From positions 1 through 64,000 of the forward strand of contig CALHBF010000012.1 in the NCBI GenBank assembly GCA_937931205.1: DNA of 64,000 nucleotides. The letters are read 5' to 3'. Under the pieces are notes generated by a model. It was not told the origin of the DNA, ran no database searches, and saw nothing but the letters and a program-made list of their open reading frames with translations. Origin of the DNA: an uncultured Bacteriovoracaceae bacterium. GTDB lineage: Bacteria; Bdellovibrionota; Bacteriovoracia; Bacteriovoracales; Bacteriovoracaceae. Numbering within the stretch: position 1 is the first letter of the stretch; the number at the start of each line of letters is the position of its first letter. Both the position numbers and the translations under genes were made by a program. This document shows positions 53,647 to 63,505 of this stretch, piece by piece.

Positions 53647-54741
53647 TTAATCTTTTAGAACTAAGTTATCTTTGTGGATGGCCACTCGTGAGTGCACATC
53701 CTTAATTATATCCGCGATCTCTGCTGATTTTCTGCCTTTAACCAATTCCATCTCACGAGCATTAAATTCACTGATACCTACTGCCAGGATTTTACTCTTA
53801 TATTTGATGGCAATAATATCTCCGCGATTAAATCCTCCGCTGACTTTCTTGATACCAATAGGTAGAAGAGAAGAGTTTCCTTTTAGCAGCGCTTCGGCAC
53901 AGCCTTCATCAACCACCACCCATGAATCATTCTTGGCAATCGTCTGAAGCCATGATTTGCGTCGAGACTTTTGTTTGAGAGGATTTCCAGTAAAGAGCGT
54001 TCCACCTTCGCCTCGAAGCAGACGTGTGATGGGAGTCTGAATGAGAAATGTTCCGATGATGACATCAATGCCATTCGGAGTAAGTTTCCTCACTGCTGCA
54101 ATCTTTGTGTCCATGCCACCTCGGCCGACACTGGTCTTGGCAGCAAACTTAACACCCGAGAAGTCATCTTTAAAGTCCACAACCTCAAAACGCTTTGCAT
54201 CCGGCTCTTTAGGGTTTTTATCAAAGAGTCCGTCAGCTTCTGTGAGAAGAATTAGTTTTTCAGCATCAGTCGCTTCAGTAATCATCACTGCTAACTGATC
54301 ATTATCTCCCACGGTAATCTCTGCAAAAGAAACCGTGTCGTTCTCATTGACGATAGGGAGGATGTTATTTTCAAGAAGGGTATTGATGGTATTGCGAATA
54401 TTTAAAAACCGCTTACGGTCTTTAAAATCTTCGTGAGTCACTAGAATCTGAGCACAGGAAACTCCAAGAGATCCTAGCACTTCAACATAGGCCTTCATTA
54501 AGAGTGGCTGGCCTAGGGCCGCACGCGCTTGCTGATAGGAAATCATCATTTTCTTTTCAACAGGTTTGGTGATGAGGCTTCCAGAAGCATTGATAGCACC
54601 TGAACTGACAAGAATTGGCTGAACCCCAAGAGAATAGAGGTTCTTAAGCTCTAGGGCGAGCTTTTGAATCTTTTCTATATCAACGCCCCCTTCCGGTTTT
54701 GTAACCGCAAGAGAGCCGAATTTAATAACAATTCTCTTCAT
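53647..54741 (-). CDS. proB: Glutamate 5-kinase
   Basis: 364 residues. The kinase domain (about 1-250) has VIKFGS, LVSSGAI, NENDTV and GRGGMDTKI. A C-terminal PUA domain (about 275-355) has VVVDEGCAEALLKGNSSLLPIGI-like sequence. It carries out the first step of proline synthesis. Its ATG overlaps the scoB stop (TAATG). proA is not in the window. Confidence 0.95.
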   Translation of the reverse strand: MKRIVIKFGSLAVTKPEGGVDIEKIQKLALELKNLYSLGVQPILVSSGAINASGSLITKPVEKKMMISYQQARAALGQPLLMKAYVEVLGSLGVSCAQILVTHEDFKDRKRFLNIRNTINTLLENNILPIVNENDTVSFAEITVGDNDQLAVMITEATDAEKLILLTEADGLFDKNPKEPDAKRFEVVDFKDDFSGVKFAAKTSVGRGGMDTKIAAVRKLTPNGIDVIIGTFLIQTPITRLLRGEGGTLFTGNPLKQKSRRKSWLQTIAKNDSWVVVDEGCAEALLKGNSSLLPIGIKKVSGGFNRGDIIAIKYKSKILAVGISEFNAREMELVKGRKSAEIADIIKDVHSRVAIHKDNLVLKD

Positions 54742-55397
54742 TAAAAAGTCATCTCCGGAATATCTCCATTAATAACTAAGGGCGCTTCGGTAAGTGACTT
54801 AATTTCTTCTACACTTACTCCTGGTGCGCGCTCAAGAAGATGGAATTTTCCATTTTCAAGTTTAAGAACTGCTAAATCAGTAACAACCAGCTTAACGCAA
54901 TCAACACCTGTGAGTGGCAGAGAGCACTTATTTAAAATTTTAGACTTTCCATCTTTGGAAGCATGACTCATGGCCACGATAATATTTTCAGCACCGGCAA
55001 CAAGATCCATCGCCCCGCCCATGCCTTTGACCATCTTTCCAGGAATCATCCAAGAGGCAAGTGCACCTGTAATGTCGACTTCAAATGCTCCAAGCACAGT
55101 CAGATCAACGTGTCCGCCTCTGATCATGGCAAATGAATCAGCAGATGAGAAAAATGCAGCTCCATCAATGACTGTTACTGTTTGTTTACCGGCATTGATA
55201 AGATCCGGATCAACTGTGGCTTCAGTAGGGAATTCACCCATTCCAAGAATTCCGTTCTCAGATTGAAACATCACTGAAATTCCCTTTGGGATATAGTTAG
55301 CAACTAGAGTAGGAATACCTATTCCAAGATTCACGTAGAAGCCGTCTCTAAGTTCTTTTGCAATTCTTTGAGCAATCTGCTCTCTTGATAGTGCCAT
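54741..55397 (-). CDS. scoB: 3-oxoacid CoA-transferase, subunit B
   Basis: 218 residues. The catalytic Glu lies in [11 protein letters not shown], as in the beta subunits of succinyl-CoA:3-ketoacid CoA-transferases. [19 protein letters not shown] is the conserved glycine-rich stretch. With subunit A it moves CoA to acetoacetate or a similar acid. It lies 12 bases after scoA and overlaps proB by one base. Confidence 0.92.
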   Translation of the reverse strand: MALSREQIAQRIAKELRDGFYVNLGIGIPTLVANYIPKGISVMFQSENGILGMGEFPTEATVDPDLINAGKQTVTVIDGAAFFSSADSFAMIRGGHVDLTVLGAFEVDITGALASWMIPGKMVKGMGGAMDLVAGAENIIVAMSHASKDGKSKILNKCSLPLTGVDCVKLVVTDLAVLKLENGKFHLLERAPGVSVEEIKSLTEAPLVINGDIPEMTF

Positions 55398-55409
55398 ATA
55401 TAGTCTCGC

Positions 55410-56111
55410 TTATTTCTTAATTGTTTTTTGCTCGATACGTTTTTCAAATGTTCCTTTGATCACTCGATCAACATAAATTCCAGGAACATGAATGAAGTTG
55501 GGATCAAGCTCACCAGGTTCAACAATTTCTTCCACTTCAACCACTGTGATTTTTCCTGCTGAACACATCATAGGATTAAAGTTCGCTGCTGTTTTTCTAA
55601 AAATAAGATTTCCGAATTTATCAGCTTTCCAAGCTTTGATCAGAGCAAAATCTGCTTTAGGAAAAGCGCTCTCTAAGATGTAAGGACGGCCATCGATGAC
55701 TTTAACATCTTTGCCTTCGGCCACAATTGTTCCGTAACCAGTTGCTGTGAAGAAAGCAGGAATTCCTGCACCGGTTGCACGAATTTTTTCTGCAAGTGTT
55801 CCCTGCGGAGTAAGTTCTAATTCAAGTTCACCTGAGAGAACTTGTTTTTCAAAAAGAACGTTTTCTCCCACATAACTTGAAATCATTTTTTTTATTTGTT
55901 TTTGTTCAAGAAGAAGACCAAGTCCAAATCCATCAACTCCTGCGTTGTTTGAAACACAAGTCAGACCTGTTACTCCGCTTTTTTGAATGTAATGAATAAG
56001 GTTCTCAGGAATACCACAAAGGCCAAAGCCTCCGACCATAAGAAACATATTGCTAGTGAGACCTTTGAGTGCCTCGTCATAAGTAGAAACGACCTTGTTA
56101 AAGCCGGCCAT
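55410..56111 (-). CDS. scoA: 3-oxoacid CoA-transferase, subunit A
   Basis: 233 residues. The start [15 protein letters not shown] and the motif [16 protein letters not shown] are those of alpha subunits (CoA-binding), followed by [13 protein letters not shown] and [19 protein letters not shown]-like blocks. AAGGAG precedes the ATG. It is the first gene of the six-gene operon. Along with fadBA it points to ketone-body or acyl-CoA use. Confidence 0.93.
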   Translation of the reverse strand: MAGFNKVVSTYDEALKGLTSNMFLMVGGFGLCGIPENLIHYIQKSGVTGLTCVSNNAGVDGFGLGLLLEQKQIKKMISSYVGENVLFEKQVLSGELELELTPQGTLAEKIRATGAGIPAFFTATGYGTIVAEGKDVKVIDGRPYILESAFPKADFALIKAWKADKFGNLIFRKTAANFNPMMCSAGKITVVEVEEIVEPGELDPNFIHVPGIYVDRVIKGTFEKRIEQKTIKK

Positions 56112-56162
56112 GATGAACTCCTTTTCTATTAGTAAAAAGGTACTTGATTTAAGGTGAAGTGT

Positions 56163-56190
56163 AAAAAAAAAGCCCCTCTAAGAGGGGCTT
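56163..56190 (-). terminator. Rho-independent terminator of the endonuclease gene
   Basis: AAGCCCCTC (56170-56178) pairs with GAGGGGCTT (56182-56190), with a TAA loop; on the minus strand the stem is followed by a T8 run. Confidence 0.93.
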
Positions 56191-56200
56191 TATGTGCGGA

Positions 56201-57019
56201 TTAGAAATCTCCGATGGTGTCTGTTAACTCAGGGTGATCAATAAATGGGTTTCTTACCAGTTGGTGTTGGAAGATTTTGCTGTGACGCTCGATCTCTTCC
56301 TGATCCACTGGATCCATTTTATCCCAAAGACGAAGGATTACTTCTTCAGCTGGGTGAATAACCATGTTGTAACGAGTAGCGAAGTAGAAAAGAGCGCGAG
56401 CTACGTTACCTTGGTGTTCTTGCGGCGGGTTGAATACGTTGTTTCTCGAGTTGAAGCGAGAGATGTGACAGTAATCAAGATCTAGTGAATCTTGGTTAGC
56501 TGAAACATCACCGAATGGGTAGTTACCACGACGAGAGTTGGCAACTGAGTCAGTCGGGAATAAGTGGTGAAGATCTGATTTCTGCATTTCTTTTTGGAAG
56601 CGACCAGTAAACTTAGATTGAGGCCATGTATGCTCAGTATTTACTTCATCGTGACGGTTCATAGCATCACGTGTGCTTTCAAAGTAAAACTTCTTATCGC
56701 AGTAAACATCGCGAACGAAAGTTCCTTGATTGTCTTTTTGGATATCAAGCTCGCCGAACATTACGATTCTAGCATTTGTGTAGCCTAGAACGTTTTGTTG
56801 GTAGCATTTTGAGTTAGCGCCGGCCTCTCTACAAGATTCAACGATTTTATCGTAACCACCGTTCACAGGAACGTGTGAGCTGTTGAGAATCTTATGAAGC
56901 TGTTCTTTAGATACGCGCGGGTAACTTCTGTAAAAATCTTCTCCGTAGTATGCGAATCTTTCTTGAGCCGCATGCGCTAGAGATGTAAGAAAAGTAAGAG
57001 CTAGTAAAAGTTTTTTCAT
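56201..57019 (-). CDS. Secreted endonuclease I (EndA/NucM family)
   Basis: 272 residues with a signal peptide (about 1-17, AHAA). Hallmarks are NTEHTWPQSKF, DLHHLFPTD and NSRRGNYPFG of the His-metal nuclease family, plus DLDYCHISRF and cysteines for disulfides. It degrades DNA/RNA in the periplasm or outside. It fits digestion of prey nucleic acids (inference). A terminator separates it from scoA. Confidence 0.93.
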   Translation of the reverse strand: MKKLLLALTFLTSLAHAAQERFAYYGEDFYRSYPRVSKEQLHKILNSSHVPVNGGYDKIVESCREAGANSKCYQQNVLGYTNARIVMFGELDIQKDNQGTFVRDVYCDKKFYFESTRDAMNRHDEVNTEHTWPQSKFTGRFQKEMQKSDLHHLFPTDSVANSRRGNYPFGDVSANQDSLDLDYCHISRFNSRNNVFNPPQEHQGNVARALFYFATRYNMVIHPAEEVILRLWDKMDPVDQEEIERHSKIFQHQLVRNPFIDHPELTDTIGDF

Positions 57020-57144
57020 AGGATTCCGTTTCCTTTTTTAAAATCGTATGAAAGCCTAGCTTAAAAGTCACTTAATTTTTTCTAATATTTCACTTTAACA
57101 AAAATTTAACATTAGAGAGAGAAGTCCTTAACTTATCTTACAAT

Positions 57145-57708
57145 TCATCGCTCTGTGTAAGAAAGATAGAGCTCTACTTTCTCAATAGCTTTCTTGAGAG
57201 CGAGATTGATGTGCATCTTAGGGGATTCTAGCCCTGGATCAAGTGTAAGAAGCTTTGAGGCCCAGTGAGTCATGACTGGCAGTTGATGTTCTACAGGGTC
57301 CAAAGCGACCTTGCGGGCGTCTTCAGGGTAGGTTTCTTTTAAAATTTTACAAATACTTGCTTGGGGTTTGCGATTTTTGTCGAGGTAAGCACTGGCTCCA
57401 AACATACGGCAAATGGAAGGGCGAGTTTGATAGAGATGGCAGCGGTTGTTCTTGATTCCTATGCAGAACTGGTTAGTCTGCATGCTTTGTTCGATTTCTT
57501 GGAGGTAGTGGTCGGTAAGGTTGTTGTCATGAAAGTAGAGGGCCATGGGTAGCATCTCGAGTACGGATGCCTCTATCGAGGGGTTTTGGCAACACCTCCC
57601 GCAGTCGCTGGGGCACTGTAAATTATTCCCAGATTGGGCATGAGAAAATTCACGAGACATTTCTTCGTAAACTTTTAAAAGATTTTCACAAAATTCTCTG
57701 ATATCCAT
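57145..57708 (-). CDS. YkgJ-family cysteine-cluster protein
   Basis: 187 residues. The CPSDCGRCCQNP cluster and the later CHLYQTRPSICRMFG are the metal-chelating signature (zinc- or iron-binding) of this family. The function is not established; some relatives are near RNA or flagellar genes. AGGA lies five bases before the ATG. Its start codon is only eight bases from that of the divergent gene at 57717. Confidence 0.88.
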   Translation of the reverse strand: MDIREFCENLLKVYEEMSREFSHAQSGNNLQCPSDCGRCCQNPSIEASVLEMLPMALYFHDNNLTDHYLQEIEQSMQTNQFCIGIKNNRCHLYQTRPSICRMFGASAYLDKNRKPQASICKILKETYPEDARKVALDPVEHQLPVMTHWASKLLTLDPGLESPKMHINLALKKAIEKVELYLSYTER

Positions 57709-57716
57709 ACAATCCT

Positions 57717-58619
57717 ATGACTCAGTATTTTTTTGCACTTGTTAATCCGGAAGTCGAGAGCTTGTTCAAGCTGGAGATGAAGCTTTATTACCCTCAAATG
57801 AAACTGGCCTATTCTAGATCAGGTTTTTTTACTTTCAAAGGGGGGGATGAAAAAAAATTTCAACCATTAATGTGTCGTCTGTCCGGCCGCTGCATCGGCA
57901 AGATTGATCTTAAAGATCTGAAGGCACCTTTTTGGGCCTGGAAGAGAACTGAAGAGCTCAATCTATCACCAGAATTAACCCAAATATCCGACAATACTTG
58001 GTTCAAAATCGGAGAAACTGCTCGTCTGTTGATGATGGTCGGCGAGAACGAATATTGGTTAGGGGAGTATGAGTTAGAAGAAGATCATCTTCAAACTCCG
58101 GGTGAGGTTTCATTTCTTAAGGATATTGATTCACCATCACGGGCCTATTATAAAATTGCTGAGGCCGCTGAAGCTTTAAACCTTGATTTTGCCGAAGGGG
58201 TAAGGGTTTTAGAACTAGGGAGTGCCCCTGGTGGAGCTAGTCAGTTTTTACTTGAGCAGGGATGTGAAGTGATTGGTGTAGACCCAGCACTAATGGACCC
58301 TAAGATTTTAAAGTACCCTCGCTTCAAACATTTTAAAGCACCTTTTGAATCTCTTACAGAGAGAAGTATTAGGGATAGAATTGACTGGATTGTTTCAGAT
58401 ATTAACCTTCCACCGACTGTGGTGATTAAAGAGGTCTTGAGACTTGAATCGTTCTTGCAACCTAAAGGTCTTGTTCTGACTTTAAAACTTAATCAGGATA
58501 AACATTTGGAGCATCTAGGGAAAATCATTTCTCAGGTAGAGAAGGCAGGGTTTAGAATCTTTGTTAAACACCTACCGACTCACCGTAAAGAAGTTGCTCT
58601 TATAGCTTGGCGCTCATAA
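57717..58619 (+). CDS. FtsJ/RlmM-like rRNA 2'-O-methyltransferase
   Basis: 300 residues. An N-terminal part (about 1-90) resembles the THUMP-like half of RlmM. The catalytic part has VLELGSAPGGASQFLL (motif I, about 162-177), VIGVDPALMD, DWIVSDINLPP (motif IV with Asp) and a KGLVLTLKL lysine region. This matches the RrmJ/RlmM fold that methylates a ribose in 23S rRNA. There is no ribosome site before the ATG, as the upstream bases belong to the divergent ykgJ-type gene. Confidence 0.82.
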   Translation: MTQYFFALVNPEVESLFKLEMKLYYPQMKLAYSRSGFFTFKGGDEKKFQPLMCRLSGRCIGKIDLKDLKAPFWAWKRTEELNLSPELTQISDNTWFKIGETARLLMMVGENEYWLGEYELEEDHLQTPGEVSFLKDIDSPSRAYYKIAEAAEALNLDFAEGVRVLELGSAPGGASQFLLEQGCEVIGVDPALMDPKILKYPRFKHFKAPFESLTERSIRDRIDWIVSDINLPPTVVIKEVLRLESFLQPKGLVLTLKLNQDKHLEHLGKIISQVEKAGFRIFVKHLPTHRKEVALIAWRS

Positions 58620-59925
58620 AACCAGTTGGGAAAAACTGGTTGTGCGGGTCAAGCATCCCTTTAATCTCACCAAAGAAATTCTTCTCCGTTTGAGAGTAGA
58701 ATTTCTTAATGTAGGGTTGCTTCAGCATACCAATTCCATGTTCAGCAAATGGTGAACCTTCCCATTTTAGAACTTCATCATAAAGCTTAATGAATTCCTC
58801 ATCACATTTGGCCGCTTGAGTCTTCTCAGGCATATAATTGAAGTGAAGGTGAGCATCACCAAAGTGCCCAAATAGGCAGTAGCGAATGCCAATGTCTTTT
58901 GCGCTACGGTAGAAGTTTAAAAGTTCTTTGAATTTGTCAGGATGAACCTGAACGTCTGTTCCCTTTTTAACAACACCCATTTGTGAATTGACTTCAAAAA
59001 TAGCGCGAGGAACCGCCGCACGAATGTGGTGGAATTTTGACTCTGTGATTTCAAAAACCTGATCAATAGTTGTGTGTTCAAGATTTGAGAGGAAGTTCTC
59101 ATAAACATCTTCAAAATGCTCAGAGCGAATTTCCAAGAAGATTACATCCTGATTTACGCCCAGTTTTTCATCATCTTTGAGATAGTTCATGCAGTTGCTA
59201 TCCAGAAGCTCAACACTCACTAGTTTCTCTCGAAGATTTTGAACTTTTTGATGGATTTCTAAATGAGGAGCAATGTTTTCTTCCCAGCGAGGAAGGAGGA
59301 TGAAAACAAAATTGATATCAAAGTCTTCAGTTGTTTCAATCTCAACTTCAGTCACAATTCCTAGTTGTCCTTCTGTTCCGATCATCAGATCAATGGCCTT
59401 TTCCATACGAGGGAAAGGAGCATTTTTAAGAGTCTGGTACTTCTTAAAATCATTCTGATAATCTTTCAGGCTTGGAGTTTCAATAGGAAGTATATCGGTA
59501 CTTTTGAGTTCCTTTTCTTCACCATTAAAATCAAGATACTTTAAGCGTTTCACCTGACTTCTCATGGTTCCGAAACTATAGCATCTCTCACCCGTACAAC
59601 TGGTAGCGACGCCGGCCGAAATAAGGGCCAGCTGCTCAGTTGGCGAAGTCATGAGATTGCGACCAAAGCCTTTTAAGTAGGACTTCGCTTCTTGCCAAGA
59701 AACGGCCCCTTTCACTAGCAGGCGTTTTTCAGGCGTCAAAGACATGCTTGAAGGAAGTTTTGAGAGGTCACCAACGATGATCTCTTCATCTTTAAAAATC
59801 GTCTCTAAACGATCGTAGGGAATAACCGTCGAAGTTTGAGAAGAATGGTAGAATGATTTCTTATGAGTTTTTAAATGGGACTTTAGTTCGTCCAGGGAGT
59901 AAAATACTTTTGTTGAAATGGCCAT
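58600..59925 (-). CDS. FAD-linked oxidase (D-lactate dehydrogenase/GlcD type)
   Basis: 441 residues. The N-terminal FAD-binding domain (PCMH fold, about 1-215) includes TSPTEQLALISAGVATSCTGERCYSFGTMRSQV-like blocks and DLMIGTEGQLGIVTEVEI. The C-terminal FAD_oxidase_C part has FGHFGDAHLHFNYM and AEHGIGMLKQPY, motifs that bind the substrate acid. It oxidises a 2-hydroxy acid such as D-lactate or glycolate. It overlaps the rRNA methyltransferase gene by 20 bases, convergent. Confidence 0.88.
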   Translation of the reverse strand: MAISTKVFYSLDELKSHLKTHKKSFYHSSQTSTVIPYDRLETIFKDEEIIVGDLSKLPSSMSLTPEKRLLVKGAVSWQEAKSYLKGFGRNLMTSPTEQLALISAGVATSCTGERCYSFGTMRSQVKRLKYLDFNGEEKELKSTDILPIETPSLKDYQNDFKKYQTLKNAPFPRMEKAIDLMIGTEGQLGIVTEVEIETTEDFDINFVFILLPRWEENIAPHLEIHQKVQNLREKLVSVELLDSNCMNYLKDDEKLGVNQDVIFLEIRSEHFEDVYENFLSNLEHTTIDQVFEITESKFHHIRAAVPRAIFEVNSQMGVVKKGTDVQVHPDKFKELLNFYRSAKDIGIRYCLFGHFGDAHLHFNYMPEKTQAAKCDEEFIKLYDEVLKWEGSPFAEHGIGMLKQPYIKKFYSQTEKNFFGEIKGMLDPHNQFFPTGFMSAKL

Positions 59926-59977
59926 AATAGGATCTCACTTTTGGTCATATTCTAAACCCGATGAACTGGAGTTGTAT

Positions 59978-60334
59978 ATGAAAGTTGTTGTTTTAGGGGC
60001 AAGTCCGAGCCCGGAACGTTATGCTCATATGGCCTGGAAGCTCTTGGAGGAGTTCAAACATGAGGTAACTCTGGTGAACCCCCTTTATCAGGAAATTGAG
60101 GGCAGGGTTTGTTACCCCAATCTATCAGATCTCAAAAATATCGATACCGTTACCCTTTATGTCACCCCTAAGCATTTAAAACCTCATATGAGCGAGCTGA
60201 TTCGCTTAAAACCTCGGAGAGTAATTGCTAATCCCGGCACCTTTGATGCGGAATTAATGGGTCAATTAAAACAGGCCGGGATTATGGTGGATGATGCCTG
60301 TACCTTAGTTCTTCTCAGAACTGGGCAGTTTTAA
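59978..60334 (+). CDS. CoA-binding domain protein (YccU-like)
   Basis: 118 residues from the ATG at 59978 with GGAG seven bases upstream; an upstream extension overlaps the divergent oxidase gene and is rejected. The Rossmann-like CoA-binding pattern is visible: VVVLGASPSPERYAHMAWKLL, VTLVNPLYQEIEGR, and DTVTLYVTPKH with VIANPGT later. The function is unknown beyond probable CoA or nucleotide binding. Confidence 0.88.
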   Translation: MKVVVLGASPSPERYAHMAWKLLEEFKHEVTLVNPLYQEIEGRVCYPNLSDLKNIDTVTLYVTPKHLKPHMSELIRLKPRRVIANPGTFDAELMGQLKQAGIMVDDACTLVLLRTGQF

Positions 60335-60366
60335 GAGTAGAATTTACTCACCTCTGGTGTACGAAC

Positions 60367-60392
60367 GGGTGCAATTCGAGTACATTGCACCC
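60367..60392 (+). promoter_or_regulatory. Hairpin abutting the start codon of the U32 gene
   Basis: GGGTGCAAT (60367-60375) pairs perfectly with ATTGCACCC (60384-60392), loop eight bases, ending one base before the ATG (60394). There is no Shine-Dalgarno. An overlapping alternative pairs TGTACGAA upstream with TTCGAGTACA in this region, so two folds are possible. Confidence 0.5.
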
Positions 60393-60393
60393 C

Positions 60394-62841
60394 ATGAGAA
60401 ATACTGAATTACTTCTTCCTGTAGGAGACATGAATATGCTCCTAGCGGCCATCCACCATGGGGCCGATGCTGTTTATATGGGTGTGCCTTACTTCAATGC
60501 TCGTGGCAGAAGTCAGGATTTCTCCTATCAAGATCTCAAGGAAATGATTGATCTGGCCCATCTCTATGGAGTGAAAGTCAATCTTGCTTTTAACGTAGTC
60601 ATCTTTGAATCAGAAATTCCAAAAATTAAAGAAGCACTCGAAAATATTCTTCCCATGGGTCCTGATGCCTTTATTGTTCAGGATCTGGGACTGGCCAAAA
60701 TTATTCGAGAAATGGCCCCTACCCAGCGGATCCATGCTTCAACTCAAATGACAGTCACCAATGCTGATGCCATGGAGCTGGTCAAAGATCTTAAAATTGA
60801 TCGCTTCGTGCTAGGGCGTGAGAACTCAATCCCTGAAATTGAACTTATCCGCAGTCAAACGGATAAAGAATTAGAAGTGTTTGTTCATGGGGCACTTTGT
60901 GTGGCCTACTCTGGCCAGTGCTTTACTTCTGAATCCATCGGTGGGCGAAGTGCCAACCGTGGCCAGTGTGCTCAAAGCTGTCGCCTAGATTATGAACTAT
61001 GGGTTGATGATAAGCTCAAAGAGATGGGAGATAAAAAGTATTTTGTTTCTCCAAAAGACCTGATGGGTCTCTCAGAAATCAGTAAGCTCAAAAGTATTGG
61101 TGTTGATTCTTTCAAGATCGAAGGACGACTCAAAGCTCCTGAATATGTGGCCGCCACAGCTCATCATTACCGAGAAGTGCTTGATGGCAAGTCTTTGAAT
61201 ATGGAGGGGCGTGCTCAAGAGCTTTCATCGACTTACTCCAGAGGTTTTTTTACTGGTTGGCTCAATGGAGTGGATCACCAGAATTTGGTTGATGGAACTT
61301 TTAGTTCTCACCGCGGAATGCATATCGGCCAGATTGATTCGGTTAAAAACAAAACTATTTCCATTAAAACGGCCACTCCTCTCAAAGCTGGCCAAGGACT
61401 GCTATTTGTCTCTGATGGGGTGGAAGTTGGATCAAAAATTTTTAGTGCGAAGAATTTCAGTGGCAAACAAGAAGTTGAACTTGTGACTCGCATTGATGTT
61501 GCTCGAGATGCAGAAGTTTATCTTAATTCAGATGAGGGATTAGATCGAAAGTGGCAGAAGGGATGGACCTCTCGTGAGTTCCAGAAAAGAATTCCGCTTC
61601 ATATCAGTGCGGTTGCCCGTATTGGATCACCTCTCCATATTCGAGTTACTGATCCTGAGGGGAGAATCGTTGAAGTTCATTCGACAGAAGTGGTGGCAGA
61701 GGCTTCTGCTCGCCCAACAACGAGTGAAGTGATAAGTGATGAGTTAAAGAGCTTAGGAACGACCGCCTATATTGCCCATACTGTTGATTGTCAGATTGAT
61801 GATAATATTTTTATCAATCACAAATCTCTCAAAGATTTAAGAAAAGAGTTTGTTCGTTTAATGAATGAATCTCGTCTGGCCCGAGTGAATCCTTTGCTAG
61901 GAGATTTTCCTGCGAAGAAGCTTGCCAGTGTTCAGAGTACTCAGACCAAACTTAACATTCTGCTGCGCTCGTTGAAGCAGGTGGAGTATTTAAAAGAGCA
62001 TTTTGCTGATATTCAAAAAGATGCAGGACACATTGCTGGTGTTATTTTAGATTTTGAATTCGGTAAAGATTATGGGCCAAGCATTCAGATGTTAAGAGAT
62101 GTAGGTCTTCGCGCAGGAATTGCCACAACTCGAATTTTGAAGCCTAAAGAGTATTACAATTTAAATACCATCGTTCGTCACAACCCTGATTTTATTCTTG
62201 TTCGAAATCTTGGGGCCCTTAATTATTTAAAAGAGCAGACGAAGATTCCTCTTATCGGTGACTTCTCTTTAAACATCACCAACTCTTATGCGCTTGATTA
62301 CATTTTGAGTAAGGGCCTTGAGACTGTGAATTTAAGTTATGATCTTAATGGTGATCAATTGCGAGATGTGGCCCGCAGTAACCCAGCTGGGGCCGAGGTG
62401 ACAATTCACCAGTACATGCCTGAGTTTCACATGGAACATTGTGTGTTTGCTGCTTTCTTATCAAAGGGACATTCATTCAAGGACTGCGGAAAGCCGTGTG
62501 AGAAACATGAATTAAAATTAAAAGACCCTTATAATAACTGGCACTATTTGAAAGCAGATCATGAGTGTCGAAATACTTTCTTTAAAGCAACTCCTCAGTC
62601 AGCTTCATTTATGTTTGAAGAGCTAAAAGATTTAGGTGTTGGAACTTTCCGTTTGGAACTTCTCGATGAGTCAGGTGAAGCTTTGATGTTGAAGATCAAA
62701 AATTATCTGGGTCTTGTTAGCGGAAGCTTGAATTCTCGCCAAGTGGTAGATGCTCTTCGCATGGTAGAGACTTATGGCCTCTCTACTGGCCAGTTAGGTA
62801 AGAAAGATGGCTATAAAGATAAAAAACAAGTTAGAACTTAA
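60394..62841 (+). CDS. U32-family peptidase-like protein (RlhA/YhbU type) with C-terminal extension
   Basis: 815 residues from the ATG (TELLLPVGDMNML is the usual start). The U32 signature is complete: EVFVHGALCVAYSGQCFTSE, then GRSANRGQCAQSCR, giving cysteines for an iron-sulfur cluster. Residues about 330-480 fit the DUF3656-type domain of RlhA, and a further C-terminal half (about 520-800) includes EHCVFAAFLSKGHSFKDCGKPC, adding more cysteines. RlhA relatives hydroxylate cytidine in 23S rRNA; others act in ubiquinone synthesis. RlhA type is favoured by the domain order. Confidence 0.82.
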   Translation: MRNTELLLPVGDMNMLLAAIHHGADAVYMGVPYFNARGRSQDFSYQDLKEMIDLAHLYGVKVNLAFNVVIFESEIPKIKEALENILPMGPDAFIVQDLGLAKIIREMAPTQRIHASTQMTVTNADAMELVKDLKIDRFVLGRENSIPEIELIRSQTDKELEVFVHGALCVAYSGQCFTSESIGGRSANRGQCAQSCRLDYELWVDDKLKEMGDKKYFVSPKDLMGLSEISKLKSIGVDSFKIEGRLKAPEYVAATAHHYREVLDGKSLNMEGRAQELSSTYSRGFFTGWLNGVDHQNLVDGTFSSHRGMHIGQIDSVKNKTISIKTATPLKAGQGLLFVSDGVEVGSKIFSAKNFSGKQEVELVTRIDVARDAEVYLNSDEGLDRKWQKGWTSREFQKRIPLHISAVARIGSPLHIRVTDPEGRIVEVHSTEVVAEASARPTTSEVISDELKSLGTTAYIAHTVDCQIDDNIFINHKSLKDLRKEFVRLMNESRLARVNPLLGDFPAKKLASVQSTQTKLNILLRSLKQVEYLKEHFADIQKDAGHIAGVILDFEFGKDYGPSIQMLRDVGLRAGIATTRILKPKEYYNLNTIVRHNPDFILVRNLGALNYLKEQTKIPLIGDFSLNITNSYALDYILSKGLETVNLSYDLNGDQLRDVARSNPAGAEVTIHQYMPEFHMEHCVFAAFLSKGHSFKDCGKPCEKHELKLKDPYNNWHYLKADHECRNTFFKATPQSASFMFEELKDLGVGTFRLELLDESGEALMLKIKNYLGLVSGSLNSRQVVDALRMVETYGLSTGQLGKKDGYKDKKQVRT

Positions 62842-63388
62842 TTTCTGATTTCTCAATTTCCTTCCACTGTCCCAGTGGAAGGTCACCTAATGTAAGATTA
62901 GCAAGACTTTTGCGAATAAGCCTGAGAGTAGGATGTCCAACTGCTGCGGTCATTTTTCTAATCTGACGATTCTTTCCTTCAACGATAGTGATCTCAATCC
63001 AATAATCCATCACAGTTTTTCGGACTCGCACCGGCGGATCTCTCGGTGGGATTTCGGGTTGCGGATCAAGAATTTTTACTTTCGCAGGTTTGGTGAGGTA
63101 GTCTTCGATTTTAAGACCTTCACGCAATTTTTTTAATGCTTCCTCACTGGGAAGTCGCTCTACTAGTACCCAATAAGTTTTTGGTTTTTCATTCTTCGGA
63201 TTAAGAAGCTTCTCGATGAGCGGTCCATCATCAGTGAGAAGAAGTAGCCCTTCAGAGTCTTTATCAAGACGTCCGGCCGCATAGACCCCCTTAGGCAGAT
63301 CAAACTCTGCCAGAGACCTTGCTCCATCTTCCGGTGTGAACTGGGAAAGCACTCCATATGGTTTATGGAATAAAACGTATCGACTCAT
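62831..63388 (-). CDS. RsuA/RluB/RluE-family pseudouridine synthase
   Basis: 185 residues. It lacks an S4 domain, so it looks like RluE, which modifies 23S rRNA U2457. The catalytic Asp is in GRLDKDSEGLLLLT (about residue 42). KPKTYWVLVE and EGKNRQIRKM are the other motifs. It overlaps the U32 gene by 11 bases at the 3' ends. Confidence 0.93.
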   Translation of the reverse strand: MSRYVLFHKPYGVLSQFTPEDGARSLAEFDLPKGVYAAGRLDKDSEGLLLLTDDGPLIEKLLNPKNEKPKTYWVLVERLPSEEALKKLREGLKIEDYLTKPAKVKILDPQPEIPPRDPPVRVRKTVMDYWIEITIVEGKNRQIRKMTAAVGHPTLRLIRKSLANLTLGDLPLGQWKEIEKSEIKF

Positions 63389-63505
63389 GATTGATATCCT
63401 ATCATAAATACATACCTTAGACTTACAAAATCAAACTTCCCTTAATATTCCGTGCGCAAGTCTACCCAATTAGATATGAATAAGTTGATAACGAGGAGGA
63501 AGATC

